Source: Oscillatoriaceae cyanobacterium M7585_C2015_266
GTDB taxonomy: Bacteria > Cyanobacteriota > Cyanobacteriia > Cyanobacteriales > Oscillatoriaceae
NCBI GenBank assembly: GCA_015295835.1
Contig: DVEG01000020.1
Location: 235,709-299,708 of the forward strand
DNA: 64,000 nt
Reading direction: 5' to 3'
Shown here: positions 1 to 10,340 of the stretch, piece by piece
Layout: each line of letters begins with the position of its first letter
How positions within the stretch are numbered: the stretch's first letter is position 1
The notes under the pieces: model-generated
Database searches by the model: none
Told to the model about the DNA's origin: nothing
The model's input: the letters and a program-made list of their open reading frames with translations, nothing else
Made by a program: the position numbers and the translations under genes

Positions 1-1
1 T

Positions 2-103
2 ATCGGTAATAGTGGTTGGATACTAGTAGAAGTCTCCAAAGGAGAAGCCATCATCCGTCGCAACGGTGAAGTGCGCTCAATCTACGTCGAACAGAAATTC
101 TAA
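2..103 (+). CDS. C-terminal end of an unidentified protein (partial)
   Basis: An open frame enters from the left edge and ends at the TAA at 101-103, giving 33 residues. The tail is mixed basic and hydrophobic, with short alternating stretches that look like beta strands (WILVEV, EAIIRR, SIYVEQ). No motif identifies a family. A hairpin follows directly, which supports a real gene end. I do not recognise the protein. Confidence 0.5.
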   Translation: MGNSGWILVEVSKGEAIIRRNGEVRSIYVEQKF

Positions 104-110
104 TCCAACA

Positions 111-146
111 GGCAAAGAGGGGTTTTTTCCTCTCCCCCTTTTTGCC
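111..146 (+). terminator. Probable terminator of the leftmost gene
   Basis: GGCAAAGAGGGG pairs with CCCCCTTTTTGCC across a short T-rich loop, eight bases after the stop codon. The U-rich part lies inside the 3' arm, so the terminator is imperfect. Confidence 0.45.
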
Positions 147-175
147 AATCACCACTCACAGCAGGAGTTCCACTA

Positions 176-727
176 ATGGGTATATTTGAAAATATTAATC
201 GATTCCTAGAAACTCAACTGGAGGAGTTTCTGCGTAATAATCCTCAGTTAGAGTTGCAAATTCTGGAGGAACAACTGCGCGAGCAAAAACAAGAAACTTT
301 GAAAATAATTGCAGATTTACAGTTAAAAGAACAAAAAATAAAACAACAAATCATTACTACCGCTAAGGATATTCAACGTTGGCACAAACGCATTAATAAA
401 GCCAAATCCGCTAATCGTCAAGATTTAGCTCAAGCAGCCCAAGAGCGAGAAGCAGCACTGCGGCGTCAAGGGAATCAACTCTGGGAGCAAATGCAAGAAG
501 TGCAAGCTCGTATTCAAAAAGCGAAAGAGTTACTACCCCTTATCGAGCAACGCATTCAAGAGGTGCGAGCAAAAGCCGCCGCTGAAGCTACTGCTAAAGC
601 CAGTACCCGAAAAACTCAGCAACCCCAGCAAAATATCAACAGCGAATCAGATCCTTTGGAGGAAGTTTTTCAGCGCTGGGAGTTAGATGATGAAATTGAG
701 CAAATTAAGCGTAAAATAAATGGTTAA
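176..727 (+). CDS. Coiled-coil protein, TIGR04376-like
   Basis: A 183-residue protein, nearly all alpha-helical and highly charged. The N-terminus (MGIFENINRFLE, then an EEFLRNNPQLE segment) matches what I recall of the cyanobacterium-restricted family TIGR04376, whose function is unknown. Residues about 25-135 are continuous heptad-rich coiled coil with many Q, K and E, reminiscent of PspA-type proteins. A low-complexity Ala/Thr/Gln linker follows at about 135-155, then an acidic tail. There is no signal peptide or membrane segment, so it should be cytosolic or peripheral. A plausible Shine-Dalgarno GCAGGAG lies upstream of the ATG. It sits 50 bp before ligA on the same strand, so co-transcription is possible but no functional link is evident. 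Confidence 0.75.
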   Translation: MGIFENINRFLETQLEEFLRNNPQLELQILEEQLREQKQETLKIIADLQLKEQKIKQQIITTAKDIQRWHKRINKAKSANRQDLAQAAQEREAALRRQGNQLWEQMQEVQARIQKAKELLPLIEQRIQEVRAKAAAEATAKASTRKTQQPQQNINSESDPLEEVFQRWELDDEIEQIKRKING

Positions 728-776
728 AAGAACGGGTTTTCTGTACATAATTTACCGATTTTGGCTACGCAAGTAA

Positions 777-2794
<2,018 letters not shown>

Positions 2795-2795
<1 letters not shown>

Positions 2796-2834
2796 AAACC
2801 CGGTTTTTTAGAAGAGGAAAAGCCCGGGTTTTTT
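2795..2834. terminator. Bidirectional terminator between ligA and htrA
   Basis: AAAACCCGG (2795-2803) pairs with CCGGGTTTT (2824-2832), with T-runs on the 3' side in both directions. The same AAACCCGG...CCGGGTTT type of hairpin recurs at 12.6 kb and 22.7 kb in this window. Confidence 0.85.
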
Positions 2835-2838
2835 GGAA

Positions 2839-4044
2839 TTAGCGATCGCTAGGATAAGCACCGGTTCGCACAGCGATTTTTTGTTGTTGCCCGTTGCGAT
2901 TAATTTGTAATTGTAGTACTTCGCCGACAGCAGAAGCTTCGACACAATCTTGAACTTCCTCAGTCGTATTTATCTCCTTACCTTCTATTTTTTGAATAAT
3001 ATCACCACGGCGTAAGCCTGCTTTTTGAGCAGGAGAATTAGGGATGACTTGCACGATTAACACGCCTTTATCTTGAGTAATTTTGAAATCATTTTTCATT
3101 TGCTCATTTATTTCTTCACGAGCGATAGGTGAAAGATTAATCATTTGAATTCCTAGATAAGGATGTTCAACTTTTCCAGTAGCAATTAAGCTATCAGCGA
3201 TTCGTTTAGCTGTTTCAATAGGGATAGCGAAACCCAAACCTTGTGCATTAGCGCGAATAGCAGTATTGATACCGATTACTTCTCCTTGCTCATTTAAAAG
3301 TGGTCCTCCGGAGTTACCGGGGTTAATAGCAGCGTCAGTTTGAATAAAACGAACTCGTTTATCGGGAATACCGACTTGGGAACTGGAGCGCCCTGTAGCG
3401 CTAATAATACCGACAGTAACAGTATTATCTAAACCAAGAGGATTACCGATAGCAATCGCCCATTGCCCCGGAACAAGATTATTTGAATTTCCCAAAACAG
3501 CAGTAGGCAAATCCGTAGCATCAATTTTCACGACTGCGACATCAGTAAGCGGATCGCTGCCCAATACTCGCCCCTGAAAACTTCGCCCGTCTTTGAGAGT
3601 AACCTGCACTACATCTGCCCCGTCGATAACGTGAGCATTAGTAAGCAGGTGCCCATCAGAGATGAGAATCAAACCAGAGCCTGTGCCACTTTGTATTCGT
3701 TCACTAGGAATTGGCAAATCATCACCAAAGAAATAGCGAAAAAAAGGATTATCAAAAGTTTCTGGCAGTTGGGCGGATACTTTACGGGAGGCGTCAATGC
3801 GCACAACTGCGGGGCCAACTTTTTCTACAGCGGCAGTGATAAAATTTGAGTTGTGACCAGAGACTAAGTTGGCTACAGGAGTAGCAGTTGGTTTTTGGGA
3901 AAGCGATCGCAATGCTGTTTTTTCTGTTTCAGAGATATTATCTTGTTTCTCAGCTAGCAAGTAGCGACTGCCCAATAATCCTAGACTACCACCAATGGCT
4001 AACAAACTTATATAGACAGTTAGTTGCTTGAAAAGTGAACTCAT
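2839..4044 (-). CDS. HtrA/Deg-family serine protease (HhoA/HhoB/HtrA type)
   Basis: A 401-residue envelope protease that degrades misfolded proteins. An N-terminal hydrophobic segment at about residues 9-30 acts as a signal or anchor, so the enzyme should sit in the periplasm or lumen. The trypsin-like triad is visible: H138 (TNAHVID), D168 (PLTDVAVV) and S245 (NPGNSGGP). A single PDZ domain occupies about 300-395 (PYLGIQ start; AGLRRGDII). The single PDZ is typical of the three cyanobacterial paralogues HhoA, HhoB and HtrA; I cannot say which one this is. Start ATG at 4044. Confidence 0.93.
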   Translation of the reverse strand: MSSLFKQLTVYISLLAIGGSLGLLGSRYLLAEKQDNISETEKTALRSLSQKPTATPVANLVSGHNSNFITAAVEKVGPAVVRIDASRKVSAQLPETFDNPFFRYFFGDDLPIPSERIQSGTGSGLILISDGHLLTNAHVIDGADVVQVTLKDGRSFQGRVLGSDPLTDVAVVKIDATDLPTAVLGNSNNLVPGQWAIAIGNPLGLDNTVTVGIISATGRSSSQVGIPDKRVRFIQTDAAINPGNSGGPLLNEQGEVIGINTAIRANAQGLGFAIPIETAKRIADSLIATGKVEHPYLGIQMINLSPIAREEINEQMKNDFKITQDKGVLIVQVIPNSPAQKAGLRRGDIIQKIEGKEINTTEEVQDCVEASAVGEVLQLQINRNGQQQKIAVRTGAYPSDR

Positions 4045-4181
4045 ATATTTTTCCTATTTCACAGCTATATAGTTATTTCCAGTTTAATCACTTGTGCTTT
4101 TTTATGGTGTAACCTATTACTTTAAAAAGCGATCGCTGGTTAAATCCCCCAATCCCCAAATCCCGGCATTTATCTAAAACC

Positions 4182-4777
4182 CTAATCCAAACAATCTCTG
4201 TAACCAGCTATACTTGCAAGACGTCCTCGAGCCAGTAATATTATTCAAGAGCCTTCATTATCAATCAGCCCTTCTGCCGCCATACGAGAAAACACCCGCG
4301 AGAGGGTTTCAGGAATCGTGCCCAAAAACCCTGCCAATTGAGTTTTGCTCGTATCCAATTCCACCACTTTTTCATTGCGAAGCGGCGCAAGTGGCTGGCG
4401 AAAATAGCCTAGCATCTTGAGAGCCAAAGTAGGGTGCTGTTGCAGTAATTGTAGAAAAGCTGCCCTAAGAAAAAACAATAGCTCAGTTGTTTCCGCTGCT
4501 GCTGCCGACGCCGGAAAACATTGTCCATCAAATGCCGGCACCTCTCCCAGGGTCAAAAAATTGCAATATCTGTTCTTTTCCTTCTGGGGAGAATTTGAAA
4601 ACTTTGACTTGGCCAGAAATGACAATAAAAAGCCCCGCCCTTCATCACCTTGCCAAAAGATTATCTCGCCTTTGGTATATTTTTGCTTGAGGGCAATTGC
4701 CGCCAGAGTATCAAGCAGGTTTGTCGGCAGCACTTGAAAAGGCTGTAGGCCAATAATTCCTTAATTTCATTTATCAT
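4182..4777 (-). pseudogene. Decayed Crp/Fnr-family transcription factor
   Basis: Parts of a cyclic-nucleotide-binding-type regulator are readable but broken in several places. From an ATG at 4777 the frame gives MINEIKELLAYS and then shifts near 4740 into LPTNLLDTLAAIALKQ. After GDEGRGF (about 4632) one T appears lost. In the +1 frame the expected barrel reappears (FFIVISGQVKVFKFSP, then EQILQFFDPG), and about 11 bases later in the gene are missing, which restores the first frame at EVPAFDGQCFP. About 30 codons of the dimer helix are absent after MLGYF. The HTH (TSKTQLAGFLGTIPETLSR) survives. An in-frame TGA (4245-4247) precedes readable C-terminal codons (IILLARGRLASIAGY), open to a TAG at 4182. 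The longest intact frame codes for only 162 residues, against about 220 in the family. Several separate lesions make a sequencing error unlikely. Confidence 0.85.
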
Positions 4778-4855
4778 ATTTTTAAAATAACGGCTTGCCA
4801 AAAAGCGTGTAAAATAGATGTAATAATAACTGACATCTAGAAAAGTATAGCTGTC

Positions 4856-5071
4856 ATGGCAGAATATAGAAAGATTGAATATCGCATCGGCAAAGATGGC
4901 AAAATTACTGAAACTGTGCTCAACGCTTCTGGTCCTAGTTGCACTGAGACAACGGCGGAAATAGAAAAAGCTCTGGGAAAGGTGGAAAAGCGAGAAATGT
5001 TGCCAGAATATTATGAAACTGAAGAAAATCTGGTAGTAGAGCAGAGGCGATCGCTTAATCAGATGGAGTAG
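4856..5071 (+). CDS. DUF2997 family protein
   Basis: A 71-residue protein starting MAEYRKIEYRIGKDGKI, with the pattern ETVLNASGPSCTE and then TAEIEKALG. This is characteristic of DUF2997, a small family of unknown function commonly encoded near Ycf35 (DUF1257) in cyanobacteria. Ycf35 is indeed encoded 3 kb away on the other strand. A single conserved cysteine (PSCTE) is visible. The tail is longer and more charged than in the shortest members. It lies 11 bp before the next gene and probably forms an operon with the HTH/GrpE-like, Hsp70 and response regulator genes. Confidence 0.85.
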   Translation: MAEYRKIEYRIGKDGKITETVLNASGPSCTETTAEIEKALGKVEKREMLPEYYETEENLVVEQRRSLNQME

Positions 5072-5082
5072 AGACAAGAGGA

Positions 5083-5853
5083 ATGTTTACGAGCCTCAGT
5101 GTCACGGTGCCTTCCTTTACAACTTTTTTAGCTCTGGGAGGCTTTTTTTTTATTTTACTTTATTTTTATGCCGCATCGAAGAAAACCGATGTGGTACATT
5201 TGCCATATGATAATTTATTGCACTCGCGGATGGCTGAAGTAGGGATAATGAACTGGAAAGCCCTACAGCAAAAAGCGGGATTGTCTTATCTCCGTCTTCA
5301 GCATGTGCGACAGGGAGAAATCGGGCGGTTAAAGTTGAATCAATTACAGAGATTAGCCGCTGCTCTCAACTGGGATATATTAGAATTATTGCAAAATTTT
5401 GATATTTTTTCAAGTGGTGAGCAGATAATTACTCAGAAAAGTAAAATAGAAGAATTAGAGAAAGAAATAGCTCGTTTGCGCGCTCGCCTCCAGCAGCAAG
5501 GTGCAGAAAATACAGCGGATTTGAGATATTTAACTTTTCAACAATTGCAAACACTGCTGACGAATTATCCTACCGCCCGCCAGATGGCACTTGCTAAATC
5601 GGATTGGTCTGCAAAAAATATTACTGCTTTATTTTCGTCGTTAGATAATTTACTAGAAACATGGGGTTATGAGCGGATTGGTTCAGTGTGGGAAAAGGTA
5701 AGCTATGATCCCCAGATTCATCAAGCCGATGCAAGTGATATTAAGGAAGGGGAGTTAGTTTATATTCGGTTTGTGGGATATAGACAGGGCGATCGCCTTC
5801 TCTGCCCTGCCAAAGTAAGTCGTACGTTACCGCCAGGAATTGAAATAATATGA
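5083..5853 (+). CDS. Membrane-anchored HTH protein with C-terminal GrpE-like domain
   Basis: 256 residues. A hydrophobic segment at about 11-31 should anchor the N-terminus. Residues about 44-101 resemble an XRE/Cro-type helix-turn-helix (ALQQKAGLSYLRLQHVRQG). A coiled coil follows at about 118-142. The C-terminal part resembles the GrpE beta domain: WGYERIGSVWEKVSYDPQIHQA, then FVGYRQGDRLLCPAKV, matching the GrpE pattern G-x-x-F/Y-D-P-x-x-H-x-A and G-Y-x-x-x-x-R-x-L-x-P-A-x-V. GrpE is the nucleotide exchange factor for Hsp70. The next gene, overlapping by 4 bp, encodes an Hsp70, so the two products probably work together. The HTH may serve protein contact rather than DNA binding. No stand-alone GrpE function is demonstrated. 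Confidence 0.8.
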   Translation: MFTSLSVTVPSFTTFLALGGFFFILLYFYAASKKTDVVHLPYDNLLHSRMAEVGIMNWKALQQKAGLSYLRLQHVRQGEIGRLKLNQLQRLAAALNWDILELLQNFDIFSSGEQIITQKSKIEELEKEIARLRARLQQQGAENTADLRYLTFQQLQTLLTNYPTARQMALAKSDWSAKNITALFSSLDNLLETWGYERIGSVWEKVSYDPQIHQADASDIKEGELVYIRFVGYRQGDRLLCPAKVSRTLPPGIEII

Positions 5854-7421
5854 CGGTTGTTGCTATAGATTTTGGCACCAGTAATACAGTTGTTTCTATT
5901 ATAGATCCGGATACGAAAAAACCAACCACACTCAGATTTGAAGGGCTTTCCCGGTTTTTTTACAGTTCTTATGGAGCAACAGCAGAAGATTTAGTTTATG
6001 TAATACCATCTTTGGTATTTGTGGGTAGCGATCGCTTACTTTTCGGAGAGGCAGCGCGGGTACAGAGTCGCCAAAAAGAACGTTTTTTTCAAGCTTTTAA
6101 ACGCGATTTAGCTGCAGATTATCAGCCCCTCCCCAGACAAATAGATGGGAAAAGTTATTCTTCCCAAACTATATCAGAATTATTTCTTAAGCATCTGTGG
6201 CAGCAGCTCGAACAAATACCAAATTTATCTATCAAACCGAGTTCGGTTGTTTTTACCGTGCCGGTGGGAGCTTTTGAGCGATATCTAGATTGGTTTCGCG
6301 ATTTAGCTGAAAATTTAGGTATTCCTGATGTAAGAATTGTAGATGAATCTACTGCAGCAGCCCTTGGCTATTCAATAAAACGCCCTGGCTCTTTGGTTTT
6401 AGTAGTAGATTTTGGTGGGGGAACCCTGGATTTAAGTTTGGTGCGCACTGCAGGGGTAAAGGGAGAGCAAAAAGTATTTAAAGCTGAGGTTTTGGCAAAA
6501 TCAGATGCATATATTGGCGGGATTGATATCGATGCTTGGATTGTTGAGGATTATCTACAAAAAATTGGTTTGTCGAGATCAGAAATTGGCGAGGTAGGCT
6601 GGCAAAAATTGTTGGAAGTTGCGGAACGTTTGAAAATTAATCTGTCGCAGGTAGAATCAGCTAAAGAAAGTTGGTTTGATGATGAAAATTTTATCGCCTA
6701 TGAGTTGGAGTTAAACCGTCAGCAATTAGAAGAGATTCTAGAATCAAGACAGTTGCTTGAGCAGTTACGGCAATGTCTAGATGAAGTTTTGGCGAGCGCT
6801 TATTCTAAAGGTATTAGCAAAACTGACATTGAATTGGTAACCCTCGTGGGTGGAAGCTGTCTAATTCCGGCAGTGCAGCAGTTAATTATATCTTATTTTG
6901 GCAAATCAAAGGTAAAATTAGACTTGCCTTTTGAAGCTGTAGCGCACGGGGCGTTAGTACTCAATTCGCTAATGGAAGTTGAGGATTACTTACGTCACAG
7001 CTATGCTCTTCGTCTGTGGGAACCATATACAAAAAGTTTTTCTTATTTTACTATATTTGAAAAGGGAACAAAATACCCTTGTAAGCGACAGGAACCGTTG
7101 ATACTGCAAGTGGCGAATGAAGGGCAAGAGGAAATTCGTTTAGATATCGGAGAAGTGGCAGAAATTTCACAAGCAGAAGTGACTTACGACGCCCAAGGAA
7201 AGATTACAAGTAGACTGCATAAGCAATCAGAATATCGCTCTTTGGAAACTCATCGTCAAGAGGTTTGTGTTGCGCACCTCAATCCGCCAGGGCGCACTAA
7301 TATTGATAGAATTGCTGTTTGGTTTGAAGTAGACGAGCAGCGGAGCTTGTTAGCAACGGTTAAGGATTTGCTGACTGGGAAGATTTTAGTGGAAAAAGGT
7401 GCGCTCGCTAAGTTACAATAA
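5850..7421 (+). CDS. Hsp70-family (DnaK-like) protein, short form
   Basis: 523 residues against about 630 for DnaK. The nucleotide-binding domain is complete: the phosphate 1 loop VVAIDFGTSNTVVSI near the N-terminus, the phosphate 2 loop VVDFGGGTLDLSLV at about residues 183-196, and the adenosine motif LVGGSCLIPAV at about 330. The C-terminal substrate part (about 370-523) is short and diverged and lacks the helical lid and EEVD-type tail. This fits the atypical Hsp70 group of bacteria rather than the housekeeping DnaK. The start ATG overlaps the stop of the GrpE-like gene (ATGA), indicating translational coupling. Its specific clients are unknown. Confidence 0.92.
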   Translation: MTVVAIDFGTSNTVVSIIDPDTKKPTTLRFEGLSRFFYSSYGATAEDLVYVIPSLVFVGSDRLLFGEAARVQSRQKERFFQAFKRDLAADYQPLPRQIDGKSYSSQTISELFLKHLWQQLEQIPNLSIKPSSVVFTVPVGAFERYLDWFRDLAENLGIPDVRIVDESTAAALGYSIKRPGSLVLVVDFGGGTLDLSLVRTAGVKGEQKVFKAEVLAKSDAYIGGIDIDAWIVEDYLQKIGLSRSEIGEVGWQKLLEVAERLKINLSQVESAKESWFDDENFIAYELELNRQQLEEILESRQLLEQLRQCLDEVLASAYSKGISKTDIELVTLVGGSCLIPAVQQLIISYFGKSKVKLDLPFEAVAHGALVLNSLMEVEDYLRHSYALRLWEPYTKSFSYFTIFEKGTKYPCKRQEPLILQVANEGQEEIRLDIGEVAEISQAEVTYDAQGKITSRLHKQSEYRSLETHRQEVCVAHLNPPGRTNIDRIAVWFEVDEQRSLLATVKDLLTGKILVEKGALAKLQ

Positions 7422-7452
7422 AAATCCCATGCCACCAGCCGGTAGAGCAGAT

Positions 7453-7863
7453 ATGGCTACTCAAAAAATCCTGATTCTCGACGACAGTCGAATAGTACAA
7501 CTAACAATAAGAAACATGTTGCCAATAGGTAATTATAACGTTTTAGAAGCCAGTGATGGAGAAACTGGGTTAGCGATGATTTTCAAACAGCATCCGAGTT
7601 TAATTTTTTTAGATTGGCGGTTGCCAAAAGTCAGCGGTTGGGAAATATTTCAGATATTAAAATCAGAGCCAGAGCTGCAGAAAATACCTTTGATTGTGAT
7701 GTGCGTATTAAAATCGGAAGTAACGCGAAATGTTCCCGAACCTTTCGATTATTTTGAATGTTTAGAAAAACCTTTTGGGAAAAAACAGTTAATGGAAGCC
7801 ATGCAAGCTGCCGTTGACAAAGCATATCAGCGTTGGTTGCATGCACATCCAACTTCCCCCTGA
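7453..7863 (+). CDS. Single-domain response regulator (CheY-like)
   Basis: 136 residues from the ATG at 7453 (MATQKILILDD); an upstream in-frame ATG at 7429 would add eight residues unlike the family. It is a lone receiver domain: acidic pair D10/D11, phosphoacceptor D54 (IFLDWRLPKVSG) and conserved lysine in LEKPFG. There is no output domain, so it acts by protein contact. It lies 31 bp after the Hsp70 gene on the same strand, which suggests regulation of the chaperone pair. No cognate kinase is adjacent. Confidence 0.9.
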   Translation: MATQKILILDDSRIVQLTIRNMLPIGNYNVLEASDGETGLAMIFKQHPSLIFLDWRLPKVSGWEIFQILKSEPELQKIPLIVMCVLKSEVTRNVPEPFDYFECLEKPFGKKQLMEAMQAAVDKAYQRWLHAHPTSP

Positions 7864-7940
7864 TTTTTTAAAAAGCTAAAAAGGGGGGCTTATCCTGTGG
7901 ATATCGCCCCTACTATTGTTAAGTGTAATGTTCGTCTTTT

Positions 7941-8315
7941 CTATACCCATTGCCCTACAACCACTCGCACAGAGCCGTCGGGGAGGGTTTCTTCTTCTTC
8001 GATGTTAAAATGCTGCTCTTGAAGCGTTGCCATTAGAGTTTTGTAGGCATATTTTTGAGCGATTGCATTAATAAACTCTTGCTGATTAATCCGCGCTCCC
8101 CAGAAATCCGCCACAAGTTCATAAATCTCGCCATTGCGGCGAAACCCCAAATCATAGCCATTAGTTTGGCGAATCACGTAATCAGCCTGAGTTTTTTTGC
8201 CGTTATAGCCTCGCACCTGGGCGTTGCACTCAACCTGATATCCCAACTCTTGCAACACCTCATGCAGGATTTCGCCATTTTTAATCTGTACCTTGATAGT
8301 AGTGAAATGCGACAT
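7941..8315 (-). CDS. ycf35: Ycf35 / DUF1257 protein
   Basis: A 124-residue protein beginning MSHFTTIKVQIKNGE and containing LGYQVE, then ADYVIRQTNGYDLGFRRNG, DFWGARINQQEF and KYAYKTLMATL. These are the usual signatures of Ycf35, conserved in cyanobacteria and algal plastids, with no firmly assigned function. It is a soluble alpha/beta protein with no membrane segment. It lies 72 bp before ycf46 in coordinates, on the same strand and downstream of it, so both may be transcribed together. DUF2997, a frequent neighbour, is on the opposite strand at 4.9 kb. Confidence 0.93.
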   Translation of the reverse strand: MSHFTTIKVQIKNGEILHEVLQELGYQVECNAQVRGYNGKKTQADYVIRQTNGYDLGFRRNGEIYELVADFWGARINQQEFINAIAQKYAYKTLMATLQEQHFNIEEEETLPDGSVRVVVGQWV

Positions 8316-8387
8316 ATAGATTTAGGTGTTTGAATTAAGGGCTTATTGCTTGAGGATAGCACAAATTTCCACAGGGTGAGAGCGGTT

Positions 8388-10013
8388 TTATTCTAATTCA
8401 GGATGTCTGAATCCTTGTTGCGTATAACGTTTTAACTCTTCAATCAATCCGATATCGTTAGAAGCAGTGCGGGCACCGGCTTCAGCAGCCCACTGTTTTA
8501 AATCTTCGATTTGAGAGCGAGCAATCGCAGCCAGAGGTACGGTGTCTTCGATTGCTCTTAAAATATCCTCAGTTGTCAAATCCCGTCGCTGCCCAAAAGC
8601 GAGATAGAGGGCGTCATGTATTACTTGCTCAATTTCTGCACCACTGAAATTTTTTGACTGTCTAGCCAAAAGTTGCAAATCGAACTCTCGTAATCGACTA
8701 GGGCGCAATCGCTGCAAATGAACTTTAAAAATATCTTGTCTTTCCGACTCAGTAGGTAAATTTAAAAAGAAAATCTCATCGAATCGCCCTTTGCGCAATA
8801 ACTCAGCTGGCAGAATCCGTACATTATTTGCCGTAGCGACAATAAAAACAGGGCTGGTTTTTTCTTGCATCCAGGTAATAAGACTGCCAAATACCCGTCG
8901 AGAAGTACCGGAATCGCCGTCGATGCCGCTAGTGATATTTCCAAATGCCTTATCGATTTCATCAATCCAGAGTACACAAGGAGCGAGCGCTTCTACCATT
9001 TGAATCATTTGCCGCACCTTACTTTCGCTTTCTCCCACCAGCCCGCCAAACAATCGCCCCGAATCCAAGCGTAGTAACGGCAATCGCCACTCATGAGCGA
9101 TCGTTTTTGCACTCAAAGATTTACCTGTGCCTTGAATTCCCACCAACAAAACTCCCTTTGGATTGGGAATACCAAACCGTCTTGCTTCTTCGGTAAAGGC
9201 ATACTGCCGCATTTTTACCCATTCTTTAAGATTTTCCAAACCGCCGACATTTTTCAATGATTCTTGAGCGGTGAAAAATTCTAAAATTCCCGTTTGTCGA
9301 ATTGCTTGTTTTTTGGCTTCTAAAATGCTGTCTATATCTGTTTCATCAATTTGTTGTTTAGCAGCTATAGCTTTGGCTAATATTTGGCGAATGCGATTGC
9401 GGCTCAATCCCTGACATGCTTTTACGAGCTGCTCCCGTGCTAATCCCGTAACTTTTAAGTCAGCGGTATTTTTTACGGCGTGGGAAATTAAGCTATCAAT
9501 TTCCTGCACGTCGGGTAAGGGAAAATCAATTACTGTCGCTTCTTCTTTTAATTCATCGGGCAATTCCAGGGTGTGAGAAGTGAGAATTAGAGTTTTTTGC
9601 GATCGCTTTAAGTCTCGCATCAGGTTTCGCAACTCTCGTACCACTGGTGCATTTTTTTCAGTATACGGTTGTCTCAAAACCGGATGTAAATCGCGAATCA
9701 CGAATAGAGCACTTTCTTCTGTTGGTGCTTTACCAATGCGCTCGAGTGCTGCCATTACCGAGCCTTTGGCAGAGCCGTTGTCATTCCAGCCGCGCACGAT
9801 ATCCCAAAATAAAACTTTGCGCCCAGGGGTTGACAAGTTAGCGACTTTATGCAAAACATCTTCAACTGGTTCTTCCTCAACCGCGACAATATATAGTAGT
9901 GGGTAACGCGCCCGAATCATTAAATCTAGCTGTGTTACCAAAGTTGTATGTGGTTGATTTTCTCCCCCGATAATGGCGTTGTAGTTTGACGATTGTTGCA
10001 ACTTATTGGACAT
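8388..10013 (-). CDS. ycf46: AAA-family ATPase Ycf46
   Basis: 541 residues. The N-terminal half (about 20-250) is a degenerate ATPase-like region, and a canonical AAA module follows at about 250-470: Walker A GIQGTGKS, Walker B LWIDEIDKA, sensor region VATANN, and the arginine-finger region RKGRFDEIF. This is the arrangement of Ycf46, conserved in cyanobacteria and plastids of red-lineage algae. Published cyanobacterial work links the family to photosynthetic regulation and inorganic carbon use, which I recall rather than see. It is cytosolic. Start ATG at 10013. Confidence 0.93.
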   Translation of the reverse strand: MSNKLQQSSNYNAIIGGENQPHTTLVTQLDLMIRARYPLLYIVAVEEEPVEDVLHKVANLSTPGRKVLFWDIVRGWNDNGSAKGSVMAALERIGKAPTEESALFVIRDLHPVLRQPYTEKNAPVVRELRNLMRDLKRSQKTLILTSHTLELPDELKEEATVIDFPLPDVQEIDSLISHAVKNTADLKVTGLAREQLVKACQGLSRNRIRQILAKAIAAKQQIDETDIDSILEAKKQAIRQTGILEFFTAQESLKNVGGLENLKEWVKMRQYAFTEEARRFGIPNPKGVLLVGIQGTGKSLSAKTIAHEWRLPLLRLDSGRLFGGLVGESESKVRQMIQMVEALAPCVLWIDEIDKAFGNITSGIDGDSGTSRRVFGSLITWMQEKTSPVFIVATANNVRILPAELLRKGRFDEIFFLNLPTESERQDIFKVHLQRLRPSRLREFDLQLLARQSKNFSGAEIEQVIHDALYLAFGQRRDLTTEDILRAIEDTVPLAAIARSQIEDLKQWAAEAGARTASNDIGLIEELKRYTQQGFRHPELE

Positions 10014-10129
10014 TTTTACTCCAGATTTTAGTTTCTTTTTTTATGATGCCTCTCTTTTGCAGGGTATGGGGGAGAAAGCTATTTTGCTAATTGTATCTAG
10101 GGATTAAAAATATACGTTTGGGACCAACA

Positions 10130-10249
10130 ATGCCAGCATTTATCACGCCAAATGTGTTTAAATTCCTGTCGGAAACATACAACCTACAGCAGATTAAAAC
10201 ACCGGATGAAGATTTAGTGGCTTGTCTATTGCCTAGCAAGTGGCAGTAA
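10130..10249 (+). CDS. Possible small protein, 39 residues
   Basis: An ATG at 10130 opens a 39-codon frame ending in TAA at 10247-10249. The product starts MPAFITPNVFKFLSETYNL and ends LLPSKWQ, with balanced composition and no low complexity. It lies alone in the divergent gap upstream of ycf46 and downstream of narB. The upstream region holds a GGACCAAC stretch but no convincing Shine-Dalgarno. It reads like a real peptide rather than noise, but I do not recognise a family. Confidence 0.4.
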   Translation: MPAFITPNVFKFLSETYNLQQIKTPDEDLVACLLPSKWQ

Positions 10250-10340
10250 GAAAAAATATGAAAGCGATCGCACGCTTAGAAGGGTTGCGCATAATTCAAG
10301 AGGTTTTACTGTCAGTTACATCTGTTTTGGTAATTTCAGC

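Noticed and set aside
4661..5077. 138-codon minus-strand frame overlapping the DUF2997 gene
   Set aside because: Only its end (MINEIKELLAY...) is meaningful, as the start of the Crp-type pseudogene. The rest is antisense to DUF2997.
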